A DNA stretch of 64,000 bases from Selaginella moellendorffii. Lineage: Eukaryota; Streptophyta; Lycopodiopsida; Selaginellales; Selaginellaceae. The translations under genes were made by a program, and so were the position numbers. Of this stretch, positions 35,969 through 44,503 are shown piece after piece. How positions within the stretch are numbered: position 1 is the first letter of the stretch; every line of letters starts with the position of its first letter. A model generated the notes under the pieces. The model was not told the DNA's origin and did not search any database. It was given only the letters and a program-made list of their open reading frames with translations. Location: the NCBI RefSeq assembly GCF_000143415.4, contig NW_003314293.1, forward strand, positions 218,457 to 282,456. The letters run 5' to 3'.

Positions 35969-36239
35969 TCATCAGTTTGGCTTTTGTAAGTTTTGGCATG
36001 TATCATATCGACACCGGTTTGTAAATTCGACACACAATACTCTCAATACGCTTTTTCTTTACGAACCTGCAGGGTATAAAAGAGGTCTAACTATAGCTCA
36101 AAGCCTCAAAATCTCTATCATAGAGCCTCCACGAAGTCCATGAACATGGCGGTCTGGTTCTTTTTTAGTTTAACCTGTGGATCTTTGGCACAAGCAGGCT
36201 GACAGCAGCGCTCTTAATTTTTTACTTGTTACACGACGC

Positions 36240-36677
36240 ATGGCTCGCTCGCTGGACTGGCAAGATTTTGAGGATCTCCACAGTAAGTACAGTAAGTTCT
36301 AGTGGCACTTGAGATTTTTAGAGAAGAGAAATCGGTATCGCTACAGTTTCGATTTACATAGACATTTCTTTTCACGTTTGGCAGATGATCATCTTCGCCT
36401 CTTTGAATTTTCGGAGAAGAGACGGGTCGGACACCATTGCGACGAAAAAGGTTCTTCAACACTCTTCTACTTCTCTTATTTTTTGCTTTTATTTTTATTT
36501 TTATTTTTTTGGAACTACCGGTCAATCTATTTCTTACAGGTCAAAAAACGAATCAAAGAACGAGGAGAAGACAACCATATGTTTTATGTCCGCAGAGCAT
36601 CTCCATCCGAAGCACTGCAGCGATGGAAACTTGCTATGGTGGTCAACAATTCGCAGCTAAGCTTTTCCAGTATATAA
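36240..36677 (+). CDS. Unrecognised 73-residue charged protein
   Basis: Three exons, 36240-36282, 36385-36425 and 36540-36677, join in frame to a 73-residue protein starting MARSLDWQDFEDLHNDHL and ending NNSQLSFSSI. It is rich in Arg, Lys, Asp and Glu, with no signal peptide or membrane segment. Splice sites are canonical: CCACA|GTAAGT, GACGG|GTCGG, and acceptors GCAG and ACAG. The middle (FEFSEKRRVKKRIKERGEDN) looks like a helical basic stretch. A different donor at the end of exon 2 would extend it but shifts the third exon into a less protein-like frame. I do not recognise the family. It follows the spastizin-like gene by about 270 bp. Confidence 0.55.
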
Positions 36678-36782
36678 TCAACCCATACTTCTCTCTGGAA
36701 TGCCAGGGCTTTTCTCTCCAAAGAGGAAAGAAAGAAACCAAGATCTCTCGAGCTCTCCATTAGTACACCTTTCAAAGAAGAA

Positions 36783-37361
36783 ATGGATCATAGAAGTTCT
36801 TGCAAAACTCTCTTCTGTGAGATCATCCTCGTCGCTCTCGCTCTCTTGATCCTCCCCGCTCGCGCCGCTCATCACTCCTCCAGTCCCAAATCGCCCAAGA
36901 GGCCCTCCACGTACAAGTTCTTCTGGCACGACACCCTCCAAAACACGACGCATCCATGGACGAACACCGCCGCGGAGGTGGCCGGCCCAAACCACAACAT
37001 CACCGGCCTGGGATTCGGCAAAGTCATCGTCTTCAACGATTCGCTCACGCTGGCGCCAGCGCTGGAATCCAAGCTCCTGGGCCGCGGCCAGGGCGTCTAC
37101 ATCTACGATCGCACCCAGGCCGGGATCGCCTTCAACGCGCTGCTCCTCTTCTCGGCGGTGATCGAGAACGAGGAGTACAATGGCACGCTCAACTTCATGG
37201 GAGCGGATCTTATCCTGGCGCCCAGCAGGGACATCTCGGTGGTGGGCGGCACTGGCGACTTTGAGATGGCGCGCGGGATCGCGAACCTCATCACGCATTC
37301 CATCGATGGCGATACGTTCATCGTCAATGTCACCAGTAGATTGTACTACCCAAACTATTGA
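36783..37361 (+). CDS. Dirigent protein
   Basis: A single-exon 192-residue secreted protein of the dirigent family, which directs stereoselective coupling of phenoxy radicals (lignans and related compounds) in the apoplast. A signal peptide covers about residues 1-28 (ILVALALLILPARAA). The beta-barrel motifs are visible: YKFFWHDTLQN, FGKVIVFNDSLT, GRGQGVYIYD, FNALLLFSAV, YNGTLNFMGAD and the end motif ISVVGGTGDFEMARG. Potential N-glycosylation sites are NTT, NIT, NGT and NVT. Length fits the family. It starts about 105 bp after the preceding small gene. Substrate and stereochemistry are not predictable. Confidence 0.92.
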   Translation: MDHRSSCKTLFCEIILVALALLILPARAAHHSSSPKSPKRPSTYKFFWHDTLQNTTHPWTNTAAEVAGPNHNITGLGFGKVIVFNDSLTLAPALESKLLGRGQGVYIYDRTQAGIAFNALLLFSAVIENEEYNGTLNFMGADLILAPSRDISVVGGTGDFEMARGIANLITHSIDGDTFIVNVTSRLYYPNY

Positions 37362-37380
37362 TTGATCGATGCTGCGCACC

Positions 37381-37653
37381 TGGATCATCTTTTTCTTTGT
37401 GGACCAACAATAAGAGAATTCCGTACGGCTTTACTTGAAGAGATTGAAAAAGGTGGCATGGGCCTGGCACTATACTTTTAAAGTTTGCCTTCTCTCGCAA
37501 GAACCCTATAATTAGCTTGCCAGCGAGGCTATCTTGATCTATGTGTGAGAAATCCATTTAAGTTTTGTTCTTGGTTTCTCAAGACTTGGATTATCTTTTT
37601 CTTTGTGGAAGATAGATTGATCGAGATGCTTGGATCATCTTTTTCTTTGTGGA
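37381..37653 (+). repeat. Three direct copies of a 23-bp sequence
   Basis: TGGATCATCTTTTTCTTTGT plus GGA occurs at 37381-37403 and 37631-37653, with one mismatch at 37587-37609. The copies are in the spacer between the dirigent and seipin genes. They indicate a local duplication of the dirigent 3' flank. No function is evident. The rest of the spacer to 37973 is AT-rich, with a telo-box-like AAACCCTAAA near 37885. Confidence 0.8.
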
Positions 37654-37973
37654 AAAATTGATGGTGGCGTACACAAATAAGAAGAAGAGATTCCCCTGCC
37701 TTTATTCGAAAGAGTGATTGAGTTGACCATTCTAAAGTTTCTCTTCTCGGATTTTTAGAGTTTTTCACGAATAGTTCTTACGTTAGACCCTTTTCTTGAT
37801 ACTTACGAAAACCCTAAAATTAACTTTAATCTTTGTCGAGGGATATGCTTGGCCTAAATGCCACTTCATCGGTTCTTCTTTAAACCCTAAACTCCTGTGC
37901 TAGGGAGGGGAGAAAGAGCTTGCGGCGAGGTATGTGATCTTAGAGCAGCGAGGAGGATTTTCTAGAGAGGATC

Positions 37974-39829
37974 ATGGCGGAGGAGGAGGCTTTCAGTGAC
38001 GCGCTCGCCTTCCCGGATGAGCCCCGCAAAGAGATGAGTAGCGGGCGGAATGGGAGCTTGAGGAACAGGAAGAAATGCAAGGATCGTTCGCTGGACTGGC
38101 AACGCGAGGAAGAAGCTGCTCTAGAAAAGGGGGAAAACGGGAGCCATAGCCTTACAGGAGGAGAAGAGGATAGTCACTCGGAGATAAGCGAAATCGAGCA
38201 GGCTTCCGACGATGAAATCGTCCAGCCAGAGCGAGATTCGCGACGAGAAAGCTTGGACGGGATCGGCGAGCTCGAGCAAGTTCCCAGGCATGACACCGAC
38301 GAGACGAGCTCCACAGAGACATTAGATGAAGTTGATGGAGGAGAAAGCCACCACCCCGAGGTGAGCTTAGAACCGAGCGAAAGAGACTCGCTCGAGCAGG
38401 TTCCAACGCTTGACACGGACGAAACGAGCTTCACAGATCGACTAAGAGCTCTTCGTCAAGCTGGAAGTGACCACCAGTCGGAGATAACCGCAGAAGTGAT
38501 TGGAAGCGAAGAACTCGAGCAAGTTTCCAAGCGCGACGCCGGGATTTTTTACGACGTTATCCGGCCAGTTTTCATGGATTCAGCAGAAGAAGCTGGCGAG
38601 AAGCCTCAAGCAGCGAGGCGAGAAGTTTACAAGATGCCGGACAGTGTCGACAATGGCAACGAGAGCAGTCTCATCTTCTGGCCAGCGAATTTCATCATTC
38701 TTGCCGTGGCCTGGCAGCTCAAGGTCATCTTCCTTGCGTGCACCACTGCCGTCTCCACCCTCGGGTTGCTCTATGCCTTCGTCCTCGACCCGGTACAAAT
38801 TACCAGCGCTGCGGGAAAGAACCTCTCGGAGCTTTTCAACTCTCGCGTCAAGCCACTCGCGTCGGACTTCGCTCCACGGCTCGCCAGCTTCGTCCAGAGA
38901 TTTGGATGGGGAGTTTTAGCGGTGACTTACGCCCTGCTCATGCTCGCCTTCCTCGTCCTGCCCGTGCTACTCGTCGAGTACTTCTACGTGACCAAGTTCG
39001 TGGAGGTGCCTCTCGACGTCAAGGCTCCGCTCTACTTCAACTACACCGAGGCTCGCCCCAGCGCATACTTTAGATTCATCTCCGAGGCCGGGACTGGCGA
39101 AGAGCTTTCACGGTGGCCGCCAGCATTCTCCTGGGATAAGCTCCGCGTCGGGGTGTCGTTAACTCTCCCAGAGTCAGATTATAACCGGCAACTTGGAATG
39201 TTCCAGGTGAGAACTCACTCTCTTTTCTTCCTTGCTTTGCTTTCATTTTCTTTGTTCGACTTCAAGCATGTCCTTTTTCCGTGAAGGTGGCAGCGGAGAT
39301 ACTCTCAGCGCGGAACGAAGTCGTCGTCAGATCCAGTCGCCCGTGCATGCTCCGCTTTCAAAGCGTCCCGATACGCTACGCAAGGACGCTCATCTACTCA
39401 GTGCCGGTCCTTCTCGACGTGGCCGGGGAGTACCAAATCCTGGAGCTGGAAATGATAAACCTGAGACGACCGCGCGCGAGTCCCGTGCACGTCGCCAGCG
39501 TGAAAGTTTTGCTGGAGCCGAGAGCTGGATTCGGGCCGGGATCTGGTCTTCCGGAGCTCTACGCGTCGGAGATCCAGATCCGTGCCGACCTGCCGTGGAA
39601 AAAGTCGCTGGTTTACAAGTGGAGGAGGACACTCTACGTGTGGAGCGCGACGGTGCTGTTCGTGACCGAGCTTGGCATCGTCCTGTGCTGCTTCCGCCAG
39701 CTGCTCATCCCGAAGAAAACGAGGCAGCGCCAACTCCAGCACAACAATTCTTTGGATCCGCCCTCCACTACAGCGTCCCGAAGAGCGAGAAGTCAAGTGA
39801 AGAAGCGCGTTTCGTTCCAGGAAAACTAG
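37974..39829 (+). CDS. Seipin (ER lipid-droplet biogenesis protein)
   Basis: Two exons, 37974-39206 and 39287-39829, give 591 residues. Seipin forms ring oligomers at ER-lipid droplet contacts and shapes nascent droplets. Residues about 1-235 are acidic and low-complexity, with three imperfect copies of a LEQVPxxDTDETS unit. Then come hydrophobic segments (FIILAVAWQLKVIFLACTTAVS and WGVLAVTYALLMLAFLVLPVLL), the luminal domain (YFNYTEARPSAYF, SLTLPESDYNRQLGMFQ, PCMLRFQSVPIRY, LPELYASEIQIRADLP) and the second membrane helix (YVWSATVLFVTELGIVLCC). The basic tail ends VKKRVSFQEN. The single 80-bp intron sits at a conserved-looking place after GMFQ. The long acidic N-terminus is typical of plant seipins. 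Confidence 0.9.
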
Positions 39830-41013
39830 ACTTTCCAGGTATGGTTTCGCCTTAAACTTCTCTTTTCTTGCACTTATTTTCCAGCTTTGTATGACACGAT
39901 CCAGGTGATATACAATCTTTCTCTCGGGTCTGCCTTATAGTAGGACCGGTCACGAGCAACGATCGGTACGTTTTTTTATATGCTACGAGAGGGAAAATTT
40001 ATACCATTGAAGAAGCGAGAGAGATGCGGGAGCATCGACGTCAGGATGCATTTACGAGGGTGATGCTGATGTCTGGAGATCACAAAGAGCAAAAGCACGG
40101 AGAGGCGAAAAAATAATGGGCGAAACAACGATCTCGCCATGGACTTTGTGAGTGATTACTTCCATTCATTCCACTTTTGTTCTAACTCTCTCTGTTCTTC
40201 CACTCCAGGAACGCGAAAGTAGGAGGCCGAGCACCGAAAGAAAGGAAAAACTTCGCGATCAGTTACAACCGCATCCCCTTAAGTCGTCTGCAAGCTCTGG
40301 ACAAATTCTGGGTGGTCTTGGCGGGATTTGCAGCATTTCCTTTCGCTCATCCCGGCCGTCGAATCCATCCGACGGCAGCCAGCAGAGCACACTTGTCCTA
40401 TAGAGAAGGTGCTGTAAGGTTTTTTTTGTTTTGTTTTTGTTTTTGTGAATTTTTTTTTTTTCGTGTTTACGTGCTTGCTCTGCAGACATGGTTGGTGCCA
40501 TTGCTGCCTAGCAAGTTGTTCGCCGGTCACCTCAAGAACAGGCTTTTGCTCGCTCCTTTTCTCGGCTCTTCCGACTTTATTCTAAGTGGAAGAACACTTT
40601 GATCCGGAAGCGCGAGTAATCTAATCGCTAGCTCCAATGCTGCCGCGGAGTTTTCTATCGATCCATCGCGAGAGAGGTGTGTTTGGCGCTTTCGATAGCT
40701 CACGTCTGGCTAGAGTTTTTTTTGGAGATCATGGATAGAATTCACAAGAGTGTTATTTACCTGTGGAATGGAGAGTACAAATTTTTCTTTTCTTTACACG
40801 AGAGCGAGGAGGAGAAACACAAATGCTGCACGCTCGAGAGAATCGAGAGTGTTATTTGGAGGGCGCTATCCTCTGATCGAGAGAACCAAGCGATAGAACC
40901 AAAAAGAAAACGTTGACAACGAGAAAACGAGAAAAGGGGAAAAAACTGCTCACAACTTCCACAAACCTGGGGAAAATGCTGCCTCGCCTACAAACAATCT
41001 TATGGAGGAATCG
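39830..41013 (+). other. Seipin downstream region, source of duplicated segments
   Basis: No ORF with recognisable product. Segments here, such as GCAAGTTGTTCGCCGGTCAC near 40510 and a GAATTCACAAGAGTGTTAT phrase near 40739, recur at 54.9-55.6 kb, and the first part recurs near 48.8-49.0 kb. It may include seipin 3' untranslated or alternative exon sequence. 41014-41221 shows nothing further. Confidence 0.6.
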
Positions 41014-41221
41014 AGATCGCCAAATGGAAGGAGGAGGAAGGAATCCAGCGGAAGGAAAGCGAAGAAGTCCAAGGAAGAACGACGAAGAACTCTTCTCCTC
41101 CCCGCTTTTGTGCTGCTGCTACTTATACTAGACCAGTGAAAAGAATAAAAATCCCTCCTTTCGCTCCAATCCACCCCTCCCCATTCCATTTGGGCGATTC
41201 CCTCTTCTCCCATGCTCCAAT

Positions 41222-41461
41222 CTAGTAGGTCTTGTATGGATCCTCTGCGAGGAGCTGCCTGGTGGTGGCATCCATCTTCAATCCCAGATCCATGACGCCC
41301 TGCTGCTCCGCGAGGGAGAGATCATCCATCTCCATCGCCGAAGACATGGCCCCTGCTCCAATTCGTGCTCCCTGCGCTGCCATGGGCATCGCCGCCGCGA
41401 TGACAATGCCAATCAGCAGCACCAGCGCTGCGATCTTCCTGAGAATCGCCTGCAATGCCAT
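41222..41461 (-). CDS. Putative small secreted peptide precursor
   Basis: A 79-codon ORF starting MALQAILRKIAALVLLIGIV. The N-terminal 25-30 residues are a clear signal peptide with a likely cut near MAAQGA. The mature part is short, with few cysteines, acidic (MEMDDLSLAEQQGVMDLGLK), and ends in AEDPYKTY. An upstream in-frame ATG would add 42 residues (MQKINTRPW...), but the extension contains an Arg/Glu-rich low-complexity tract from a CT repeat and would bury the signal peptide, so the internal start is preferred. It resembles secreted peptide-hormone precursors in layout only; the family is unknown. Confidence 0.5.
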   Translation of the reverse strand: MALQAILRKIAALVLLIGIVIAAAMPMAAQGARIGAGAMSSAMEMDDLSLAEQQGVMDLGLKMDATTRQLLAEDPYKTY

Positions 41462-42416
41462 CGCGCCGAAGAGATTTCGCTGCGGGCTGGAAAGAAATTC
41501 TTCCCTCACTCTCTCGCGCAGAGCTCTCTCTCTCTCTCTCCCTGGCGAAATAGGGTAAGCCCAGGGCCGGGTATTTATCTTCTGCAATTACTCCACGTCG
41601 AAGAAGTTACCCAGTCCCTCCCTGGGCCGGGGATTTTCTTCACACACGCTGAGACACGCTCTTTGTTTTTACGTGGGGTAAGTCGCGAATTGGGCCAGCT
41701 GTCAGAGTCTCCTACTGTAACGTAGTTATGTGTAACTACCATTTTAGGTCATCTTTTTTACGTTACATTCCACGGAATATTCCCCTGCATGACGACGGCT
41801 GATCTCAGCCGTGGGTTCCTTAGCGTACGGCAGGCGTACGAAGGGGATATTCTTGGAGCATATGCTGATCCCACGGCGGTCGCTGTGATGGAGATGGTTG
41901 TTGCGCCGGCTACGTGCCACGATGGGAACGACGCAACAACGCAAAGTTTTAATTTTTGTGCGACAACGTGAAGTTCTTTTTTATTTTTTGGTACTTAGTT
42001 CTTTTCTATTTGGAGTTCTTTTCTTTGGGTTTTTTTTCGCCACAACGTGTTTCCAAGGGGGACAGCAATGCTTAACTTCGTGTTTATGGACGAGCTTGGG
42101 AATTCTGTGTTGGCCTTTTCTTGGGTGTGTGGAGGGTTGGGCCTTGTCATAATGAGCTGATTGTGATTTCTTTGGTTGAGACGTGTGTTTGGAGACCTGG
42201 CGGTGGTACAAGGAACCCTAAAAAATTCCCGGGATCTTGGAGCTTTCTAGAAACTTTTGGATGGACCCCAAAGGACCAATTCAAAGCTCTCCACTTTTTT
42301 TAATTCGTAGAAACCCTAAGAGGAGGAACCCTAGCATTTGCATTTTTACTATCCTACATTTGATCAGGCTCTCTGCAGGGAATGTCATGAGCTACCATCG
42401 ATCAGTCAATCCTCGG
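41462..42416. other. Intergenic region with a perfect-stem inverted repeat
   Basis: No gene recognised. At 41795-41812, ACGGCTGA and TCAGCCGT pair around TC. Outer words GAATATTCCCC (about 41775) and GGGGATATTC (about 41842) also pair, so about 80 bp could fold back. A CT/GA microsatellite near 41523-41540 lies in the leader of the small peptide gene. Confidence 0.5.
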
Positions 42417-42804
42417 TCAGTACTGGAGGAACATCCACTTCAAGAGAATGCCTGTCGAAAAGCTCAAAGAACAACCAACTGATCGATCTCTCGATCGCGA
42501 GAAAAGCGAGAAAAAGCTAACCTTCCCAGCGCGTCGCCTCGGAGCTCACCGCGATCCCGGTCACCAGTCGCGCCGCCGCCGTGGCGCTGTGCTTGGGCAC
42601 CATGGACGAAATCCCCCTGTGGATCCTGGAAACAAAATCTCCTTTGTGCTCGATCGATCGAATCCATGCACTGGAAATTCACCTGATCCTGGCGCTCGCC
42701 TGCCCCTCCGGCGATGGAATCGCGATCGATCGCCGCAGTGGCCGCGCGCCTGGAATCCCGAGCTGGGGAAGCAATTCTAGCCGCCTCATCACTCTTGCCG
42801 CCAT
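42417..42804 (-). CDS. NFD6-like small mitochondrial protein, minus-strand partner
   Basis: Exons 42804-42683, 42625-42522 and 42451-42417 give 86 residues. The N-terminus MAARVMRRLELLPQLG is Arg-rich and acid-free, like a mitochondrial presequence. ISSMVPKHSATAAARLVTGIAVSSEA resembles the LLPLHSAVASARL-type core of Arabidopsis NUCLEAR FUSION DEFECTIVE 6 (NFD6), a small mitochondrial protein family in plants. The third exon reads GILLKWMFLQY. Its plus-strand neighbour has the equivalent exon (CIFLKWVSL), so the two genes are paralogues in inverted orientation. Family assignment rests on a short motif. Confidence 0.55.
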
Positions 42805-42853
42805 GGCTTTTCTTCTAGAGAGCTTATAAACCCTAGGGTTTTAGACTAGGGCT
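42805..42853. promoter_or_regulatory. 49-bp bidirectional spacer with palindromic telo-box
   Basis: Only 49 bp separates the ATGs of the two divergent NFD6-like genes. At 42828-42841 it contains the 14-bp palindrome AAACCCTAGGGTTT, which is a telo-box (AAACCCTA) readable on both strands. Shared control of both genes is inference. Confidence 0.65.
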
Positions 42854-43369
42854 ATGGCAGCGGCCAATGTAGGTCGCATGGCGGGGCGCTTCGCATTCCG
42901 CGCTCGCGCTGCCAGGCCGCAATTCCATCCCAGGTCCTCCGGCGCCCAACCGCAGTACCAGTTCCATCGATCGTTGCCTCGATCGTTCGAAGAAGCTCGA
43001 ATCAAGACCAGGTATACATTTATTTCTCTTTTGGCATTCTTTCGATCGAATTGCTAGGCTTCGTCGGGAGCTCGTGTCGCTGTTTCCTTTGCACAATGCC
43101 ACGGCCTCGTCCAGGCTCGTCTCGCTGATTTCCGGTGGATCGAAGAGCCTAGAATGTAAGGAAAATTCTTCCTTTGTCTTTGTTTGCTATGAAGCTTGCT
43201 TGCATTGTTTTTTTTTCCTTCTCTGTGTGGATCTAGGGGTGGTCTCTCGTTCTGTCTTGCGGCATTTTTTGTTTTTTTTTTTCATGCGTGTTTTCGGGTT
43301 GCAGGCATTTTCTTGAAGTGGGTGTCTCTCGATAATTTCAGGCCGCTGCTACAGTCTAGAGGACGATGA
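42854..43369 (+). CDS. NFD6-like small mitochondrial protein, plus-strand partner
   Basis: Exons 42854-43011 and 43058-43155 encode an Arg-rich targeting N-terminus (MAAANVGRMAGRFAFRARAA) followed by RRELVSLFPLHNATASSRLVSLISGG, the NFD6-like core. Two third exons are possible. From 43305 the end is CIFLKWVSLDNFRPLLQSRGR with a stop at 43367 (106 residues). From 43342 it is CRCYSLEDDDG with a stop at 43374 (96 residues). Both have good acceptors, and alternative C-termini are plausible. The exon from 43305 matches the last exon of the divergent partner. Confidence 0.6.
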
Positions 43370-43951
43370 TGGCTGAGTCTCTCAGAATTTAGCACACTAT
43401 CCTTGGAGTCCATCGTCCGTTGTCACAGATGAATCTGTGGCTTTTATTTCCGTGTTTTTTCTTTCTTGTTCTTGTCTTCCCTGAGCTATGATCACCAGCT
43501 AGAGGTACCTGTATCAACCCAGATTTTCAGGCAAAACGAATTTTTTCATTTGGTCCAGCTTTTCTAGTGCCTTTGTATTTCCCTGTTTCTGGATGGTGGT
43601 TCATGTGTTGTGTTTCTCTACCCAGGTTGGCTCCAGCACTGCCTAAGGTCTCCGAAAAGCGTAGCGTCAGAACCGTCACGAGAGCAGTGTTTTGAAGCAT
43701 CAAGGTTCTCTCTTGATTTCATTGCTTTGTTCTTTTCCATGGCATGTTTTACTGGTCTCTTCCTGCCAGGTGATGCTATTGAATTTCTTGAGGTGCGTGG
43801 ATAGTCTTCTTTGCTTGTTGACAAGATTGGCGAGAGTTTATCATCGCGAATAACAAGAGCTTTTTCTCCAGTGTTATCTCTCGGCCAGTCGGAATTAAGT
43901 TCCCAGTCAGAAACGATAAGAGAGGGTGTGGGGTTTAGACGTGTTTTGGCT
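43370..43951 (+). other. Spacer, no clear gene
   Basis: T-rich plus-strand sequence with no consistent ORF. It may be 3' untranslated or intronic sequence of the neighbouring small genes. Confidence 0.4.
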
Positions 43952-44380
43952 ATGGCTGCGAGATTGGTGGTAGCAGGGCGAGTAGCAGCTCCTCCCGCCC
44001 GACTACTTTCGCCCTCTCCTCGCGTCCATCGAGCTACATTCGTCACAACGTCCCGCTCTTCTGGTGGTTTTCATTTGGAGCAGGATGGATTATCCTCTTC
44101 CAGCTCCGGGTCTTCTTGCTTTTCCTCCTTCCAGTTCCTGTTTCTCGGTCTCTCACGAAAAAGCTTGTTTGTCCTTCCAGGTCTGCTGTACCTTTGTCCC
44201 CTGTCCCCAAGAAACGTAATGCTACGAGGATTTCGCTGGGAGCAGCAGTGCTTCGCAACTTTCAAGGTTTTGCTCGCTGTAAATGCCTCGGTGAGGCATT
44301 TTAAAGAGTGTCTAGCTAAAAGTTCGAGTTTTTCTCCAGCAGGATTCGAGCATTTCAGCCGTCTCAAGGATGATGGGTGA
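43952..44380 (+). CDS. Possible third small organelle-targeted gene
   Basis: ATG at 43952 opens MAARLVVAGRVAAPPARLLS, a presequence-like N-terminus. Exon 1 may end at 44063 (GT donor), and the terminal part GFEHFSRLKDDG with stop at about 44378 follows an AG at 44342. The last 30 bases (TTTCAG...GATGATGGGTGA) resemble the last exon of the NFD6-like gene upstream (TTTCAG...GATGATGGCTGA), hinting at a third paralogue. The middle exon is not resolved, and an unspliced ORF also exists. Confidence 0.3.
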   Translation: MAARLVVAGRVAAPPARLLSPSPRVHRATFVTTSRSSGGFHLEQDGLSSSSSGSSCFSSFQFLFLGLSRKSLFVLPGLLYLCPLSPRNVMLRGFRWEQQCFATFKVLLAVNASVRHFKECLAKSSSFSPAGFEHFSRLKDDG

Positions 44381-44503
44381 TGTAGTAAGATTGATTCGTT
44401 TCTCATTTACTCACCTGTGTGCTCTTACAGTTGAGAAGAAGAACAAGAAGCTATGGAGGATGCCAGTCTCTTGACTTGTAGCACGGTCACGGTTTGACGA
44501 AAT

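Noticed and set aside
36678-37388. Minus-strand 236-codon ORF opposite the dirigent gene
   Set aside because: It lies antisense to a well-supported dirigent coding sequence and has no motif of its own.
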